A stretch of DNA of 64,000 nucleotides from Forficula auricularia (GCA_024734495.1 JALMQS010000729.1:1054001-1118000), one strand, 5' to 3'; shown: positions 12,370-23,400, numbered from the stretch's first letter. Numbers and translations: made by a program. The notes: a model not told the origin generated them from the sequence alone.

Positions 12370-12850
12370 AAATCAATTATTTGAACTGCGGTTAAGTATT
12401 TGAACCATGGTTAAGTATTTGAACCGTGGTTAAGTATTTGAACCGTGGTTAAGTATGAAAATAGCTAATTAAATATGAAATCAACAAGGTAAGTATGTAA
12501 ACAGCAAGTTAATTAGGAAAACGAGGAGTTTAATAAGAAAACTGAAATATAAGTATTTAAAACCTGAGTTAAGTATTTAAACCTTGAGTTAAGAATGAAA
12601 ACAGCTAATTAAATATGAAATCAACATGGTAAGTATGTAAACAGCGAGTTAATTAGGAAAACGAGGAGGTAAGTAGGAAAATGGAGAGTTAAGTATTTAA
12701 ACCTTGAGTTAAGTATGAAAACAGCTAATTAAATATGAAATAAACAAGGTAAGTATGTAAACGCGAGTTAATTAGGAAAACGAGGAGTTAAGTAAGAAAA
12801 TTAAGAGTTAAGAAAGAAAACTGAGAGTTAAGTATTTAAACGAAGAGGGA
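12370..12850. repeat. Minisatellite with 20-bp unit and higher-order repeat
   Basis: The array is built of about 20-bp units of the type TTAAGTATTTAAACCTTGAG and GAAAACAGCTAATTAAATAT. A marker unit (GAAAACAGCTAATTAA) recurs at 12457, 12597 and 12717, spacings of 140 and 120 bp, that is 7 and 6 basic units. This shows a higher-order structure of unequal length. The array abuts LINE fragments on both sides. Confidence 0.85.
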
Positions 12851-12855
12851 ATTTT

Positions 12856-12995
12856 ATGGGCTGGGCAAGGGTCGAATGTATCTGTGGATACGGGTCTTAA
12901 ACAGGTGAAGGTTATAAGTCGAGGGAAAGGTGGTGAGAGAGAGCGAATTCCAGTCTCTGGAGGTCATAGGGATAAAAGAGTTGGCGAAAGCGCTT
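12856..12995 (-). pseudogene. LINE C-terminal fragment
   Basis: The minus strand encodes the tail motif FANSFIPMTSRDWNSL and YNLHLFKTRIHRY found at the end of jockey/BS-like LINE ORF2 proteins. Only about 45 codons remain, directly next to the 20-bp minisatellite. The related longer copies are 51550-52095, 57900-58440 and 60345-60600. Confidence 0.75.
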
Positions 12996-13836
12996 GTTCG
13001 ATAATTATTAATTATAATTATAGATTTTTTATTGTTTCTTATAATATCTTATTTGAGTTAAATTAAATTCTACAATGGAATATTTTCAATTTTGAAGTGA
13101 AATTACTTGAGAGAGAACTATTTACTATATTTTGAATAAATGAAGGACCTGTTGCAATGCTAGTAGAAAACACCTTGTGTCTTATTTAATAATTAGAATT
13201 AGAAATCAATGTTAAGCAAAGAGATTAGCGTTACTTAATTAAAAAATTAGTTGTCTAAAATAATGTTTATTTAGGTATTGATTGTAAGTAGACATTGATA
13301 GAAACTTGGGATTCATTGACACTGGACTGTTAGTTTCGAAGATAAACTTATTTATGTATCTTTGGGAGGATGTGTAATAAGAATAGTGCTTAGTTTTTAA
13401 TCTTATATACGAAACAAAAATCAAAATGATAGGTACCTACTCGAATATTATTACATAGAATATAAGATGAATGATTCGAAAATCGGGTAAAGCAATTTCA
13501 AATGAAGAGCAAGCATATGACAGTAAATTTAACTTGATTGACATTCCATAGGAAAGGTCTATCGATTTTCTTTCATTTGGAAGTGATCAGTAAAGTCGTT
13601 GGGTAAACTGATAACCAAACCTCTGACTGTGCCTTCAATTAACATATAGAGTAGATTTATTCATTTTCTATAGCGTTTTGGATAAAAGAGCTTTCTTAAA
13701 TATATTATATTTGAACCTTCATTATTCGATTATCCATATTTTGATTGATTAGAGCATTAGATTGGGTTCAAGGCTTTTGACGGTCAATCATAATTTTGTT
13801 TTGTTTTAAAGCGGAAAAATGAGAAAAACGAGTAAT
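12996..13836. other. Gene-free stretch
   Basis: AT-rich sequence; no gene, repeat array or transposon end recognised. Confidence 0.35.
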
Positions 13837-13844
13837 GCCCTATG

Positions 13845-15043
13845 GCACGGGTGATCAACCCCCCGATCGCGATCGACTGGTCGACCGAGGGACCGTTTTT
13901 AGTCGATCAACAAAAATGAATAAAAAAAATCAGATGACAAATTAATATAATTCCCTACTTTTCGGTATATTCAAAATGGTATAAAAGTAAAATTTTTTAA
14001 AATCATTGTTTTTTATTCTGACTTTAATGATATCTCACACAACTCTGCTACTCTCGGCAAAAAACAAATACTTTTCAATTTAATGATATCATTTAAATCA
14101 GGAGGTGCTCATTTGCGAATAAACCTTCTAAAAGGCTCAAAAAACTTCAATTTAAATTTCGATTTTAGAACTCAAATGTCAAATGTTGTTTGGTTACGTT
14201 TGACAAATTTATAGGCTAAAAGTAAGTAAATTTGGAGTTGCAAGGTAAAAACAAAAGTTTAATAGACATGATAAGTGCAATAAGATGATTCGAACAATTC
14301 TTAATTTTACTGGAGGAAAATTTAAATCCTACGCCATTTTCCATACAAGTTAAAGTTTCTCAACGAAAATCCAGAAATGAGTAAGTGTGACTTGAAGAAA
14401 TTTATAAATGAAATAAAAATTGTCGAGAGGGAGATTCATGCAAGGTTCGTAGAATTTAATAACATTGAAGGAATTTTATCTTTTATCAACAATCCGTTTC
14501 AACAAAATTTCCAAACTGTTTGATGCAAACCAATCCGAAACAGAACTTGATTGAAATAATCAAAATTCAAAATAATATTCGTTTAATATCAGTAAGACAT
14601 GAAGTAGTATGGAAATATACACTCGAGCAATTCCCGAAATTAACATGTATTCCCCAAAAAATTTTGGCTTGTTTTGGATCAACATTTTTGTCAGAGTCTG
14701 CATGACCTGGTTATAAAAAACAAACTAAAATAAAATTACAAATGATCACTTGGATCACTGCTTGCGATTATTAGCTACACTGACTATGAACGTATTGCCA
14801 AGTCAGGGCAATGCCAAATTTCGCACTGATTTTTTTTACAATATATTAAATAGTTTATTTACATTTATTTAATTAAATTTTTGAATCTACCATAACTTTG
14901 TAAATTTTTATGTACTTCGTAAATTATTAATACACACATTTAGTTTGTTAGCAATTTATTTATATTATTTTTATAGTAACCTGTCAATCGACATATACCT
15001 TGGTATAGAAAGGCTCGCGTATTACAAAAGGTTGAGCACCTCC
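13845..15043. mobile_element. hAT transposon remnant with 8-bp TSD
   Basis: The exact 8-bp sequence GCCCTATG flanks it at 13837-13844 and 15044-15051. The ends are GCACGGGTGATCAACC on the left and, inverted, GGAGGTGCTCAACC on the right. These resemble the GGTGGTCAACC-type ends of Charlie-like hATs, and the left side also has the GATCGACTGGTCGAC stretch common in that group. It carries a broken hAT transposase (14374-14702). At 1.2 kb it is an internally deleted, dead element. Confidence 0.85.
14374..14702 (+). pseudogene. hAT transposase remnant (Charlie / GTF2IRD2-like)
   Basis: An open stretch from ATG 14374 (HARFVEFNNIEGILSFINNP) stops at 14521, and the frame then shifts to 14520-14705. 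That second part reads VRHEVVWKYTLEQFPKL and ILACFGSTFLSESA, matching the C-terminal region of hAT transposases in which a FGSTYLCES-type motif starts the hATC dimerisation domain. It breaks off right after that motif. DNA-binding domain and catalytic residues are absent, so it is a dead fragment. Its place inside matching hAT ends with an 8-bp duplication supports the family call. Confidence 0.75.
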
Positions 15044-15105
15044 GCCCTATGTAATGTTTGAGATCAGTCAGTAAGATCAAATTACGTTAAGATTTTAAGG
15101 TTCTT

Positions 15106-16001
15106 TGCAATGGTCCTGTGGATTGAACCATAGTTTATTTCAATAATTAATTAAATTCTCATTTTTATTCATAATTAAATGTAATTAAGGCAATCAATTA
15201 ATCATCAAACAAGGGAGACTTATGAGTTCTGGGAAAGCATAGTAAATGACCAACGATTAACAACATAGAAGAGCATTGACATGAGCAAGTTCCGCAGTAG
15301 TCATTGTCAGGAGAGAGAGTGAGCATCTACTGCTATCAAGTGCTCAGAATACACTTACAATTACTTTATATTCAAGTTCCGCAAGTCTGTCATGAGAGAA
15401 TATATATATGTTCTATATTCCTTTCTTCATCGAGTAACCTTCGTCATCTAAGGCCCAGTATTAATGGTACACGTTCATCGCTGATACCAGGACTTCCGGC
15501 ATACAAGGCGCATACCGCTGATATATATATAATTATCTACATTGAGACCCGAGAAGCACACCTTCGAAGTCGGCGCTCAAACCCATTATATATATATTAT
15601 TCTCACCGGCCGTTCTACAGCAGCGACGAGTCTATCAATAATCCCGCTGGACCCAAACGAGTTTGCCGTGTACGACACTCTCTACCTCACCTCAACTAAT
15701 TGTACTGCTAAGGAATAAAACTATATCATTGTCTATCATAACCGCTGGTCTGTATAACATTATTTATAGCATTAGTACCAGGAAGCCCATTTCCCTACAT
15801 CCTTCACGCATCACCTCAAATTTCATTCTCCATTTCAGGGACGTGCCACTTGGATCAGTCACTGAGGGACACACCCACCCCATTAATAAATAGCGAAGCA
15901 GATAAATTTAACAATAACGTAATAAAATAAAGCCCAATTTCCCTAGTACATAAGTTACATTCACCCCCCCTTGCCCCCTCATAACCCCCCACCCCCTCGT
16001 G
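15106..16001 (+). repeat. 5' LTR
   Basis: It begins TGCAATGGTCC and ends CCCTCGTG. A TATATATA stretch at about 15584-15596 may be the promoter TATA box, and AATAAA at 15714-15719 a polyadenylation signal, giving a plausible U3-R-U5 order. The C-rich end is unusual for the surrounding AT-rich DNA. ORFs crossing the LTR are repeated in the 3' LTR simply because the LTRs are almost identical. Confidence 0.9.
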
Positions 16002-16020
16002 TGGTGGAGATGCTGGGATT
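16002..16020 (+). promoter_or_regulatory. Primer binding site candidate
   Basis: Directly after the 5' LTR the sequence TGGTGGAGATGCTGGGATT begins with the TGG that pairs to the CCA tail of a tRNA. The complement ends ATCTCCACCA, which resembles the 3' end of some tRNA-Ala species. The tRNA identity is from memory and would need checking. Confidence 0.55.
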
Positions 16021-16100
16021 CCCTCGTACATAAGTTACATTCACCCCCCCTTGCCCCATAATAACCCCCCACCCCCTCGTGTGGTGTTCGTAAGCTGGGA
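16018..16100 (+). repeat. Tandem duplication of LTR end plus leader
   Basis: The last 60 or so bp of the LTR (CCCTCGTACATAAG ... CCCTCGTG) occur a second time about 76 bp downstream, followed by a second TGG-initiated phrase, TGGTGTTCGTAAGCTGGGAT. The element thus carries a repeated LTR tail and possibly two primer-site-like sequences. The 3' LTR tail is not duplicated. Confidence 0.75.
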
Positions 16101-16463
16101 TTGGATAGGCCGCAAAAGAAGCCGGTATTCTACTGATCCAGGTGGCAATCCCTATTCATTTTCAAAAAAAAAATCATTTCATCTCACAATTTCCTGGTAC
16201 TATAATTCTGAAAATATTTGAAAGTAGCTACGTTTACCCAGAGATTAGAAGGTTCCTTTGTTTGAAAAAAAAATTTTTTATTATATTGAAAAAGAAAAAT
16301 TTACAAAAAAATTTATTCTATATTTATATTTGCCTGAATTAAAAATAAGTAAATAACCAAAGGCCATTGACATTCCCACCTACCGATTATAGATTAAAAT
16401 ACATAATATTTATTAATCATTTTTGTTGATATTACTATTTATTTTTTTTCTGAGCTACCCAAA

Positions 16464-17699
16464 ATGCCACAAGGGGATCGAGACGGTGATATTGGGGAAA
16501 CTGCAGATCGCAGGCCATCCCTATTAACTAGCTCCGACGAGACGGGAGTCGTTGCGGAGGGGACGTCCGGATTCGCTAGTGCGGAAACGGGCTCGGAGGC
16601 AGCGTCGTCTACACCAACCGCTGGCATGGAACCTGAGACCAATAATGCGAACAACGAACTAACAATCGGCTCCACTTACATACGAGAGACACTCGACAGA
16701 GCAGCAGGTGATATGAACCTGCCCCCAACCCCCTCCACACCCCCTAGTACTAGACCCACCATCCCCAATAATAATGATACGAATGCAATATTGGTTCGGC
16801 TGATAGAAAGTTTGAAAGGCGATATGAATGGTAAATTTGAAAATTTGAATGGCGAATTTAGAAGTATGAATGATAGATTCGATAATGTAGATGGCAAATT
16901 TGAAAATATGAGTAGCGATATGAATGGTAAATTTGAAAACATGAGTGGCGATATGAATGGTAAATTTGAAAGTTTGAATGGCGATATGAATGGTAAATTT
17001 GAAAATTTGAATGGTGAATTTAGAAGTATGAATGATAGATTCGATAATGTAGATGGCAGATTTGAAAATATGAATGGCAAATTTGATGAAATGACCAGTA
17101 AGCTTGATGGGATAGATAGTAGAATCAATGAACATTCAGGAAGGTTCGAAAAGATAGATCTCAAGCTACAAGGCTTCGAGCAGGAGATTAACATTATCAA
17201 TAGTCAACTAACAGAAATTGATAATAAGGGCAAGGAAACCACCAAATTAACAAAAAGAATTGAACAAGTAACCCTCGATTCCCAAACCCAACTAGACATT
17301 TTGCAAACCGAAATGAGTGATACGAGGGAGGTGATAAAGGTCAATGCCGACCAAATCAAAATATTAGAAAATAACATACAGAAAATTCCATCCTCACAGC
17401 CCCCAATAGAAACACATACACCAGTTATTAATAATCAAGAAATTATTGAAATTCAGTCCCCACTGCCCTTAGTTAAAATAAATACAAATCCCCTAATCGA
17501 AATCACCCCCACAAATAAAATTTTACTTGGTTTGAAGACACTTTATAAAGAATATTCCAAATCACCTTTAAGCTTAAAATTAATAAAAATAATTTTATTA
17601 ATAATATTTATTAGCCACATACTTCAAAATAAAGTGCACCCCGGAGCCTTGGCATTAGAACAAATCGTTCGTAACGCCTCGCGGAATCACACACGCTAA
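16464..17699 (+). CDS. Gag-like coiled-coil protein of LTR element
   Basis: A 411-aa intact ORF and the only gene of the LTR retrotransposon; ATG 16464 is the first in frame, with an AAA before it. Residues 1-110 are acidic, Ser/Thr/Pro-rich and probably disordered. Residues about 115-230 are a tandem repeat built on 7-residue units (MNGKFEN, LNGEFRS, MNDRFDN, VDGKFEN) with three 11-residue insertions, the pattern of a heptad/hendecad coiled coil. A less regular coiled coil runs to about residue 300. The C-terminus has a hydrophobic segment (LIKIILLIIFISHIL, about 366-380) that could be a membrane anchor. I see no CCHC zinc knuckle and no protease. It probably assembles particles or binds the element RNA, inferred from position only. 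It could instead be an accessory protein captured by the element. Confidence 0.7.
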   Translation: MPQGDRDGDIGETADRRPSLLTSSDETGVVAEGTSGFASAETGSEAASSTPTAGMEPETNNANNELTIGSTYIRETLDRAAGDMNLPPTPSTPPSTRPTIPNNNDTNAILVRLIESLKGDMNGKFENLNGEFRSMNDRFDNVDGKFENMSSDMNGKFENMSGDMNGKFESLNGDMNGKFENLNGEFRSMNDRFDNVDGRFENMNGKFDEMTSKLDGIDSRINEHSGRFEKIDLKLQGFEQEINIINSQLTEIDNKGKETTKLTKRIEQVTLDSQTQLDILQTEMSDTREVIKVNADQIKILENNIQKIPSSQPPIETHTPVINNQEIIEIQSPLPLVKINTNPLIEITPTNKILLGLKTLYKEYSKSPLSLKLIKIILLIIFISHILQNKVHPGALALEQIVRNASRNHTR

Positions 17700-19078
17700 A
17701 ATCAATGAAAAGAAAATATTTTGTTGATCCACGTGAAATCTAAGAAAATTGTCTTCCCACTGATATCCGTTTTAAAAATGTAAAAAATAGTAATAATCAA
17801 GCCAAGTCCCATTTATTTCTCCCCTATTACCATATTCATTTCTTATTACTTTCATGTGTTGTATATATAATTTGTTCAAAAAAAATCTCCGCCTTAATTC
17901 CAACAAAATTTCATAGCCCCCACCTTCTTATAAAATATAAATCTACTAGTCCCCCATTAAATTCTTAATTATATCATTTCCCATAGTTTAAATAAATCTA
18001 TTCTTAATTGCATAATATTAAATCACTAATCTATTTTGTCCGATTAGCAACAATAATTAGAGGATTATATTTATTCTGTTCTATTTAAATGTATTTCTTT
18101 ACAAAAACAAATGTGAACTTCCACAATAATTTAATAATTACATCTACTCATTTGTAAAATCAGCCCTTTTTCTCTTCTCCCCAATATTTATAAATTTAGC
18201 CCTTCATTTGCATATTTCGCCATCTGTTTTTATTTTTATTTCGTAACCCGATTAACTAAAATTTAGATCCCCTATTAAATTTACACTTCACCCTCCCACA
18301 CATAATTATTATATTTTAGTCCCTTATTTTAACTACCCCAGTGATATCATTTATTCCATTATTTGTCCTGTTAGTTCAGTCATTATTAAAAGCTATGATT
18401 GTCAATGCTATTGTGATCAAATCAATTACATAGTATAATACATTTATATTTTTGCCATCTATTATAAATTGCAAACTCGAATTATCATTATCAGAGCCTG
18501 CTACTGCTTGCATTTTCATTGTATCTTCTCTACTCAGGTCACTCACTTATTAATCCCTAATCCCATAGAATCATAACAACCCAAATATCAATATTATTCG
18601 AATAAAAGAAGATATTCCTAATTCCTTGTGTCATGTGTCATAAACACAAACCCCATAGTAACCCTAAGCACCTCTGCCCTTCCATATTAAATAATTTTCT
18701 ACCCTTTTTACCTGTTGCTCGAAAATCTGGTGTGTCTCGAGGTAAGTGGACGCAAATGAATCAATATTTCACTTAACGCCTAAATTACTCTAAATAAACA
18801 TGTTAGTCGTGTGATTGTTCCCACCCTGAATCTGGGATGATTAATATACCCTGGTGAATTGAGTGAGGTCTCGGCGATGCGTTTTCGAGTTACCGTGCGT
18901 TCTGGTGAGTCTGGAGTCCGTCTGTCCGCAACCCCGATACATAAATAAATAATCGAGCATTTTTGTCCCCAATAAATACCCCATAAATAAGTATCAAAAG
19001 AAAAATGAATTAAATATCTATCAATATCCCTAATATCTCAATATAATTAATCATTTTTCTTCACCATAACGTCGGAGG
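17700..19078 (+). other. Non-coding interior of LTR element
   Basis: About 1.4 kb, C- and T-rich on this strand, with no ORF of note and no pol motif. A possible splice donor, CGAGGTAAGTGG, is at about 18738. The region ends GTCGGAGG immediately before the 3' LTR; that short purine run may be the polypurine tract, although it is weak. Confidence 0.6.
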
Positions 19079-19975
19079 TGCAATGGTCCTGTGGATTGAA
19101 CCATAGTTTATTTCAATAATTAATTAAATTCTCATTTTTATTCATAATTAAATGTAATTAAGGCAATCAATTAATCATCAAACAAGGGAGACTTATGAGT
19201 TCTGGGAAAGCATAGTAAATGACCAACGATTAACAACATAGAAGAGCATTGACATGAGCAAGTTCCGCAGTAGTCATTGTCAGGAGAGAGAGTGAGACAT
19301 CTACTGCTATCAAGTGCTCAGAATACACTTACAATTACTTTATATTCAAGTTCCGCAAGTCTGTCATGAGAGAATATATATATGTTCTATATTCCTTTCT
19401 TCATCGAGTAACCTTCGTCATCTAAGGCCCAGTATTAATGGTACACGTTCATCGCTGATACCAGGACTTCCGGCATACAAGGCGCATACCGCTGATATAT
19501 ATATAATTATCTACATTGAGACCCGAGAAGCACACCTTCGAAGTCGGCGCTCAAACCCATTATATATATATTATTCTCACTGGCCGTTCTACAGCAGCGA
19601 CGAGTCTATCAATAATCCCGCTGGACCCAAACGAGTTTGCCGTGTACGACACTCTCTACCTCACCTCAACTAATTGTACTGCTAAGGAATAAAACTATAT
19701 CATTGTTTATCATAACCGCTGGTCTGTATAACATTATTTATAGCATTAGTACCAGGAAGCCCATTTCCCTACATCCTTCACGCATCACCTCAAATTTCAT
19801 TCTCCATTTCAGGGACGTGCCACTTGGATCAGTCACTGAGGGACACACCCACCCCATTAATAAATAGCGAAGCAGATAAATTTAACAATAACGTAATAAA
19901 ATAAAGCCCAATTTCCCTAGTACATAAGTTACATTCACCCCCCCTTGCCCCCTCATAACCCCCCACCCCCTCGTG
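19079..19975 (+). repeat. 3' LTR
   Basis: A near-identical copy of the 5' LTR, with one extra base near 19300 and two C/T differences that I could see. It ends CCCTCGTG at 19975, followed by GGTTCTT, the same 7 bp that precede the 5' LTR. Confidence 0.9.
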
Positions 19976-20062
19976 GGTTCTTAAGCTTAAAAAATCAATA
20001 ATTTCTTGAAAGAGCAAGTTGCTTTCTTTCCTAAATTAAAGCCACCAATATTAATGATAGCT

Positions 20063-20644
20063 TTCTAAATTAAACCCCATTTTTGCTTGGGCAATTCTTG
20101 ATTTAATTTCGTTTTCGCTCCTGCCATTCCATGTTATGGGGTTTAATTCAAAACAAAAACTACTATGCTCCTCCTCAATCAGCTTAGAAAACAGGAAGAT
20201 GCTATTGAAGACATATGTATGGAGCATAGCAATGTATGGGTGTGAAACCTGGACAATTAGAGAAGCGGAGAGAAAGAGATTAGAGGCTTTCAAAATGTGG
20301 TGCAACAGAAGAATGATGAATTCAAATGAATGGATAGAATTACAAATGAAGAAATTCTTGGAAGAATCGGAAAAAGAAGAACCTTGTGGAAGAGTCTGAA
20401 GAAGAGAAGAGGTCAGATGATGGGGCCCACACTGAGACATGGGGGACTGCTTAGGGATATCTTGGAGGGGGAGGTGGGAAAGAAAAGGGGAAGGCCCAGA
20501 TCAGAATAATTCAACCAAATAATTGGGGATATGGGATGCGAGACATTTAGAGAGGTCAAACAGCTGGCGAGGGACAGAGCCGAGTGGAGACGGGTGGTTG
20601 CTTCAAACCAGTCTTAGGACTGTATACTTAATGATGATGATGAT
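20063..20644 (+). pseudogene. RTE-type LINE 3' end with inverted 5' segment
   Basis: The plus strand from 20134 encodes the C-terminus of an RTE-clade ORF: SISLENRKMLLKTYVWSIAM, YGCETW, then after a frameshift near 20375 GGLLRDILEGEVGKK and TFREVKQLARDRAEWRRVV. One further in-frame stop lies between. It ends in an ATG/TGA microsatellite at 20630-20644, typical for RTE elements, which lack poly(A). The part that should lie just upstream (GRSENEIKSRIAQAK) is encoded on the minus strand at about 20072-20136. Both pieces share the codons for MGFN, so the 5' part is inverted, the mark of twin priming during insertion. No reverse transcriptase palm remains. Confidence 0.85.
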
Positions 20645-20804
20645 TCTAAATTAAAGAATTTATGAACTTTCACGATTCTTCATATTTGAGAATATGTTTA
20701 AAAAGTTCAAATGTATTAATAGTTTTATCATCATTACTCGGTAAGAATGCGGCGTACAGGATTTATTCATATGAAGGTCCCTTGAACAAGAGAAACTTCA
20801 ACTC

Positions 20805-21110
20805 ATGAAGAAAAAATACCCCTGTAGACTTCCATCGACATACTACACTATTAGAATGACGAAATTTCGATACAATAACGAACATAACTATGTACCTGGA
20901 GGCGTCTTAATAAATATCCGTAGGAATTGTTCTGCCACATTTTTCAAATTCGATCCCCCTTCACGGCCACTTCCTTATGGGCAAAAATAATACTCAACTA
21001 TGGAACACTATTTCCTGCAATGAGAGACAGAATTCCGACAACAACTAAAAAACAGAACATCCTGGGAACACATACAGCTTGATCAGTCATGTCCCATTGA
21101 CACGCATTCG
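20805..21110 (+). pseudogene. Possible LINE C-terminal fragment
   Basis: A frame shows TMEHYFLQ and ETEFRQQL near 21000-21045, reminiscent of the HFLLxCPxFxxQR tail with a zinc-knuckle-like region in LINE ORF2 proteins. Stops interrupt it and there is little context. It could also be chance. Confidence 0.35.
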
Positions 21111-21558
21111 AGATGCGCAAGTTTCAGTAGGTATACTTATATATTTTGGTGCATATCATACATATTTACGAAAGAAAAAACTTATTAGATTTTGAGGCTT
21201 TTTGGATTCAGAATTAACAGTACAAAAATGATGAAAATCAGTAAAAAATAGAATTGTTGTAAGGAAGTTATCAAATGGTTGTTTGTAACTATTGAGCTGA
21301 AATTTGTCACACACATTGGTTGTGAATTTATAACTTCAAATTTGGATTAAGTTTTAACTTTCTAACTTAAATTGTTCGCTCACTAAAAAAGTGCCAAATC
21401 AAAAAAATATGTACGGATTGTACTGATAATTTTTTCACTTATTTCCTTCAATTATATCTTTGCCATAATCGAATAATAATGAGAAGAACTAAATATCCTC
21501 ACTGTTATATCAAAATATCGTATGTCAAAATTACCAAAAAATGGTTTTTAAGGAATTT

Positions 21559-21853
21559 GGTGTTGGTACGTGGTGAAACATTTTTTAAAATTATTGGATA
21601 ATAAATACTTGGTAGGTTTCACATTAAGATATAAAAATAAAACGAATTTATTTTGGAGAGTCTTTAATCTGATATATATTTCGGGTGGCTAACCCATCTT
21701 TTTAGTCAGTTCCAGTTACTTTCTGTTGCTCCTGAAGATGGGTTAGCCACCCGAAATATATATATATCTAGATTAAAGACTCTCCAAAAATAAATTCGTT
21801 TTATTTTTTATATCTTAATCGTGAAACCTACCAAGTATTTTTTATCCAATAAT
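21559..21853. repeat. Palindromic retroelement piece with hammerhead-like motif
   Basis: Arms of about 115 bp (21590-21702 and 21736-21853) are inverted copies. The conserved family end (GGTGAAACAT) sits at the left edge, 21559-21580. The right arm holds CTGAAGA, a GGG/CCC hairpin, then GAAA and an AT palindrome, resembling a degraded hammerhead ribozyme; the left arm has the same motif on the other strand. No stem I pairing is visible here. It is one of eight places with this family. Confidence 0.6.
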
Positions 21854-21870
21854 TTTACCAAAAATATGTT

Positions 21871-22985
21871 ATTGAAGAAAAACACTTGTATTTGTTAGCT
21901 ACATCTGCTCTCAAATTGGTGTATGTTATCAGGTGATAGAACTCAAGTTACTGATTAAAAACAAAACGTCAGAGGTATCAAATTTTAAGGTTAATACAAA
22001 TGAAAACAGAGCTAGTTCTGAAAAGTGTTGATTTTTACATGCGACATTTTGATATAAAAGCGACGATATATTTATTTATTTATATTTTAATTGTATATTC
22101 ATATGGAGAATTACCATTTTTTTTTATAAAGGAAGTCTGTTTTTTTTTACAAATTTTATATAATGTTTTAAAATGACAAAGCATTTTTCGCTAAATGCAA
22201 TGCTCAATCAACAATTATTTATATTTCATCAAATACATTTCAATACTCACTTTGGTAATAAATCCATATGTTTCTATTTAATTATGAATCCCTGGTTTCA
22301 TGAGCTTGTTATGGTAAACAGGCAACAAGCCAGCAATTCACCCTGTTATATGAAACCATTTAATTAAGATAATTAAGTGAAAATGGGAGTAAGGGTTGAG
22401 AGAAATTGCCTATCTCATAAAATTTCGATGAACAACTCCAAAACAAAAAAATACGTTTATTGTTTCAACAAGAGCGGAAAAATATTTAATGAACAAACTT
22501 TTTTACTATTCAAAATGGAACGAAACTCGCGTGGCCTCTTTGGGAATTTCGGTTGAATTTCAAGAATAAGTGCTGCTTGTACTCGAATAGAGCAATAAAG
22601 TAAAAAACATACTTGACGAAATTGATGGTTTCTTTCAGGACTTTAACATTCATTAATTATTAAATATCCTTAAAAATGTAACATGCCTTTAAAACGTAAA
22701 AATGGAAGAACCCAAGTAAAATGACAAAAATTATTGAATTGCATTTTAAATTTTATTTGCCCTTTTTAGTGACCTGGTAAAAATTGAATTATAAAAAGGT
22801 TTAAATTTTGTCAAATATATTTTTTAATAAATTAAAGAGTATATTTGGCTTGTAATTAAATAATCCTCCAGGTTCAACCTGATAATAATTTCCTGGTTAA
22901 GGAAAACGCAAAAATAGTGACTAGGGGTAGCTATGTCGAGAATAATTGGTCGAAACGAATCTGAAAAATAATTTTTATAAAAAAA
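21871..22985. other. Gene-free AT-rich stretch
   Basis: No gene or classifiable repeat. Short open frames at 22173-22367 and 22824-23018 have no recognisable domain. Confidence 0.35.
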
Positions 22986-22987
22986 TA

Positions 22988-23376
22988 AAACCGACTTCAA
23001 AAAACTTAAATGCAACAAATAAAATAATAATAACTTAAAAATAAAATAAAATCCATTAAAAGGTAAAAATAATTATCTTATTTAGTTGCAACTAAACGAC
23101 GAAATATTAACGTGAAATTACTTTTTAAAATCGGTACTAAACAAACTATACCTATAAGCGAGCGTACCCGCCAAACGTACTAAATAAGATCCGTCAAGTG
23201 CGATTCATAAAATGTATATGTTTGGCACCGACTTCAAAAAAGTAATTTCATGTTATTATTTCGTCGTTTAGTTGCAACTACTAAGATAATTATTTTATAC
23301 CTTTTAGTCCATTTTATTTTTATTTTTTAAGTTATTATTATTTTATTTGTTGTCATTTAAGTTTTTGTGTCGGTTT
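22988..23376. repeat. Fold-back repeat, CCGACTTC family, copy 1
   Basis: The two arms start and end with CCGACTTCAAAAAA and fold on each other; the loop at about 23140-23225 reads AAGCGAGCGTACCCGCCAAA. The same unit occurs at 43850-44088/47878-47990, 48890-49243 and 58708-59060. Here it stands alone, without the poly-T part, and serves as an empty site for the 3.8-kb element of copy 2. Confidence 0.8.
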
Positions 23377-23400
23377 TTTTTAATAAAAATTATTTTTATT

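Larger units (their letters stand above)
15106..19975 (+). mobile_element. Young gag-only LTR retrotransposon, 4.87 kb
   Basis: Two nearly identical long terminal repeats (15106-16001 and 19079-19975) flank a 3.1-kb interior. The 7-bp sequence GGTTCTT is present on both outer sides (15099-15105 and 19976-19982), an apparent target duplication. I count at least three differences between the LTRs, so the insertion is recent. The interior has one intact ORF (16464-17699) and then 1.4 kb without coding capacity. No protease, reverse transcriptase, RNase H or integrase motif is visible in any frame. It must depend on a related autonomous element, as LARD or TR-GAG elements do; gypsy versus BEL origin cannot be decided from this window. 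Confidence 0.9.

Noticed and set aside
15304..15893. Two overlapping ORFs (131 and 76 aa) repeated almost unchanged at 19314-19867
   Set aside because: They lie inside the two LTRs; the apparent conservation is only the near identity of the LTRs, not protein selection.
16659..17200. Long minus-strand ORFs (158 and 174 aa)
   Set aside because: Antisense shadows of the repetitive coiled-coil part of the Gag-like ORF; the repeat unit has no stops in these frames.
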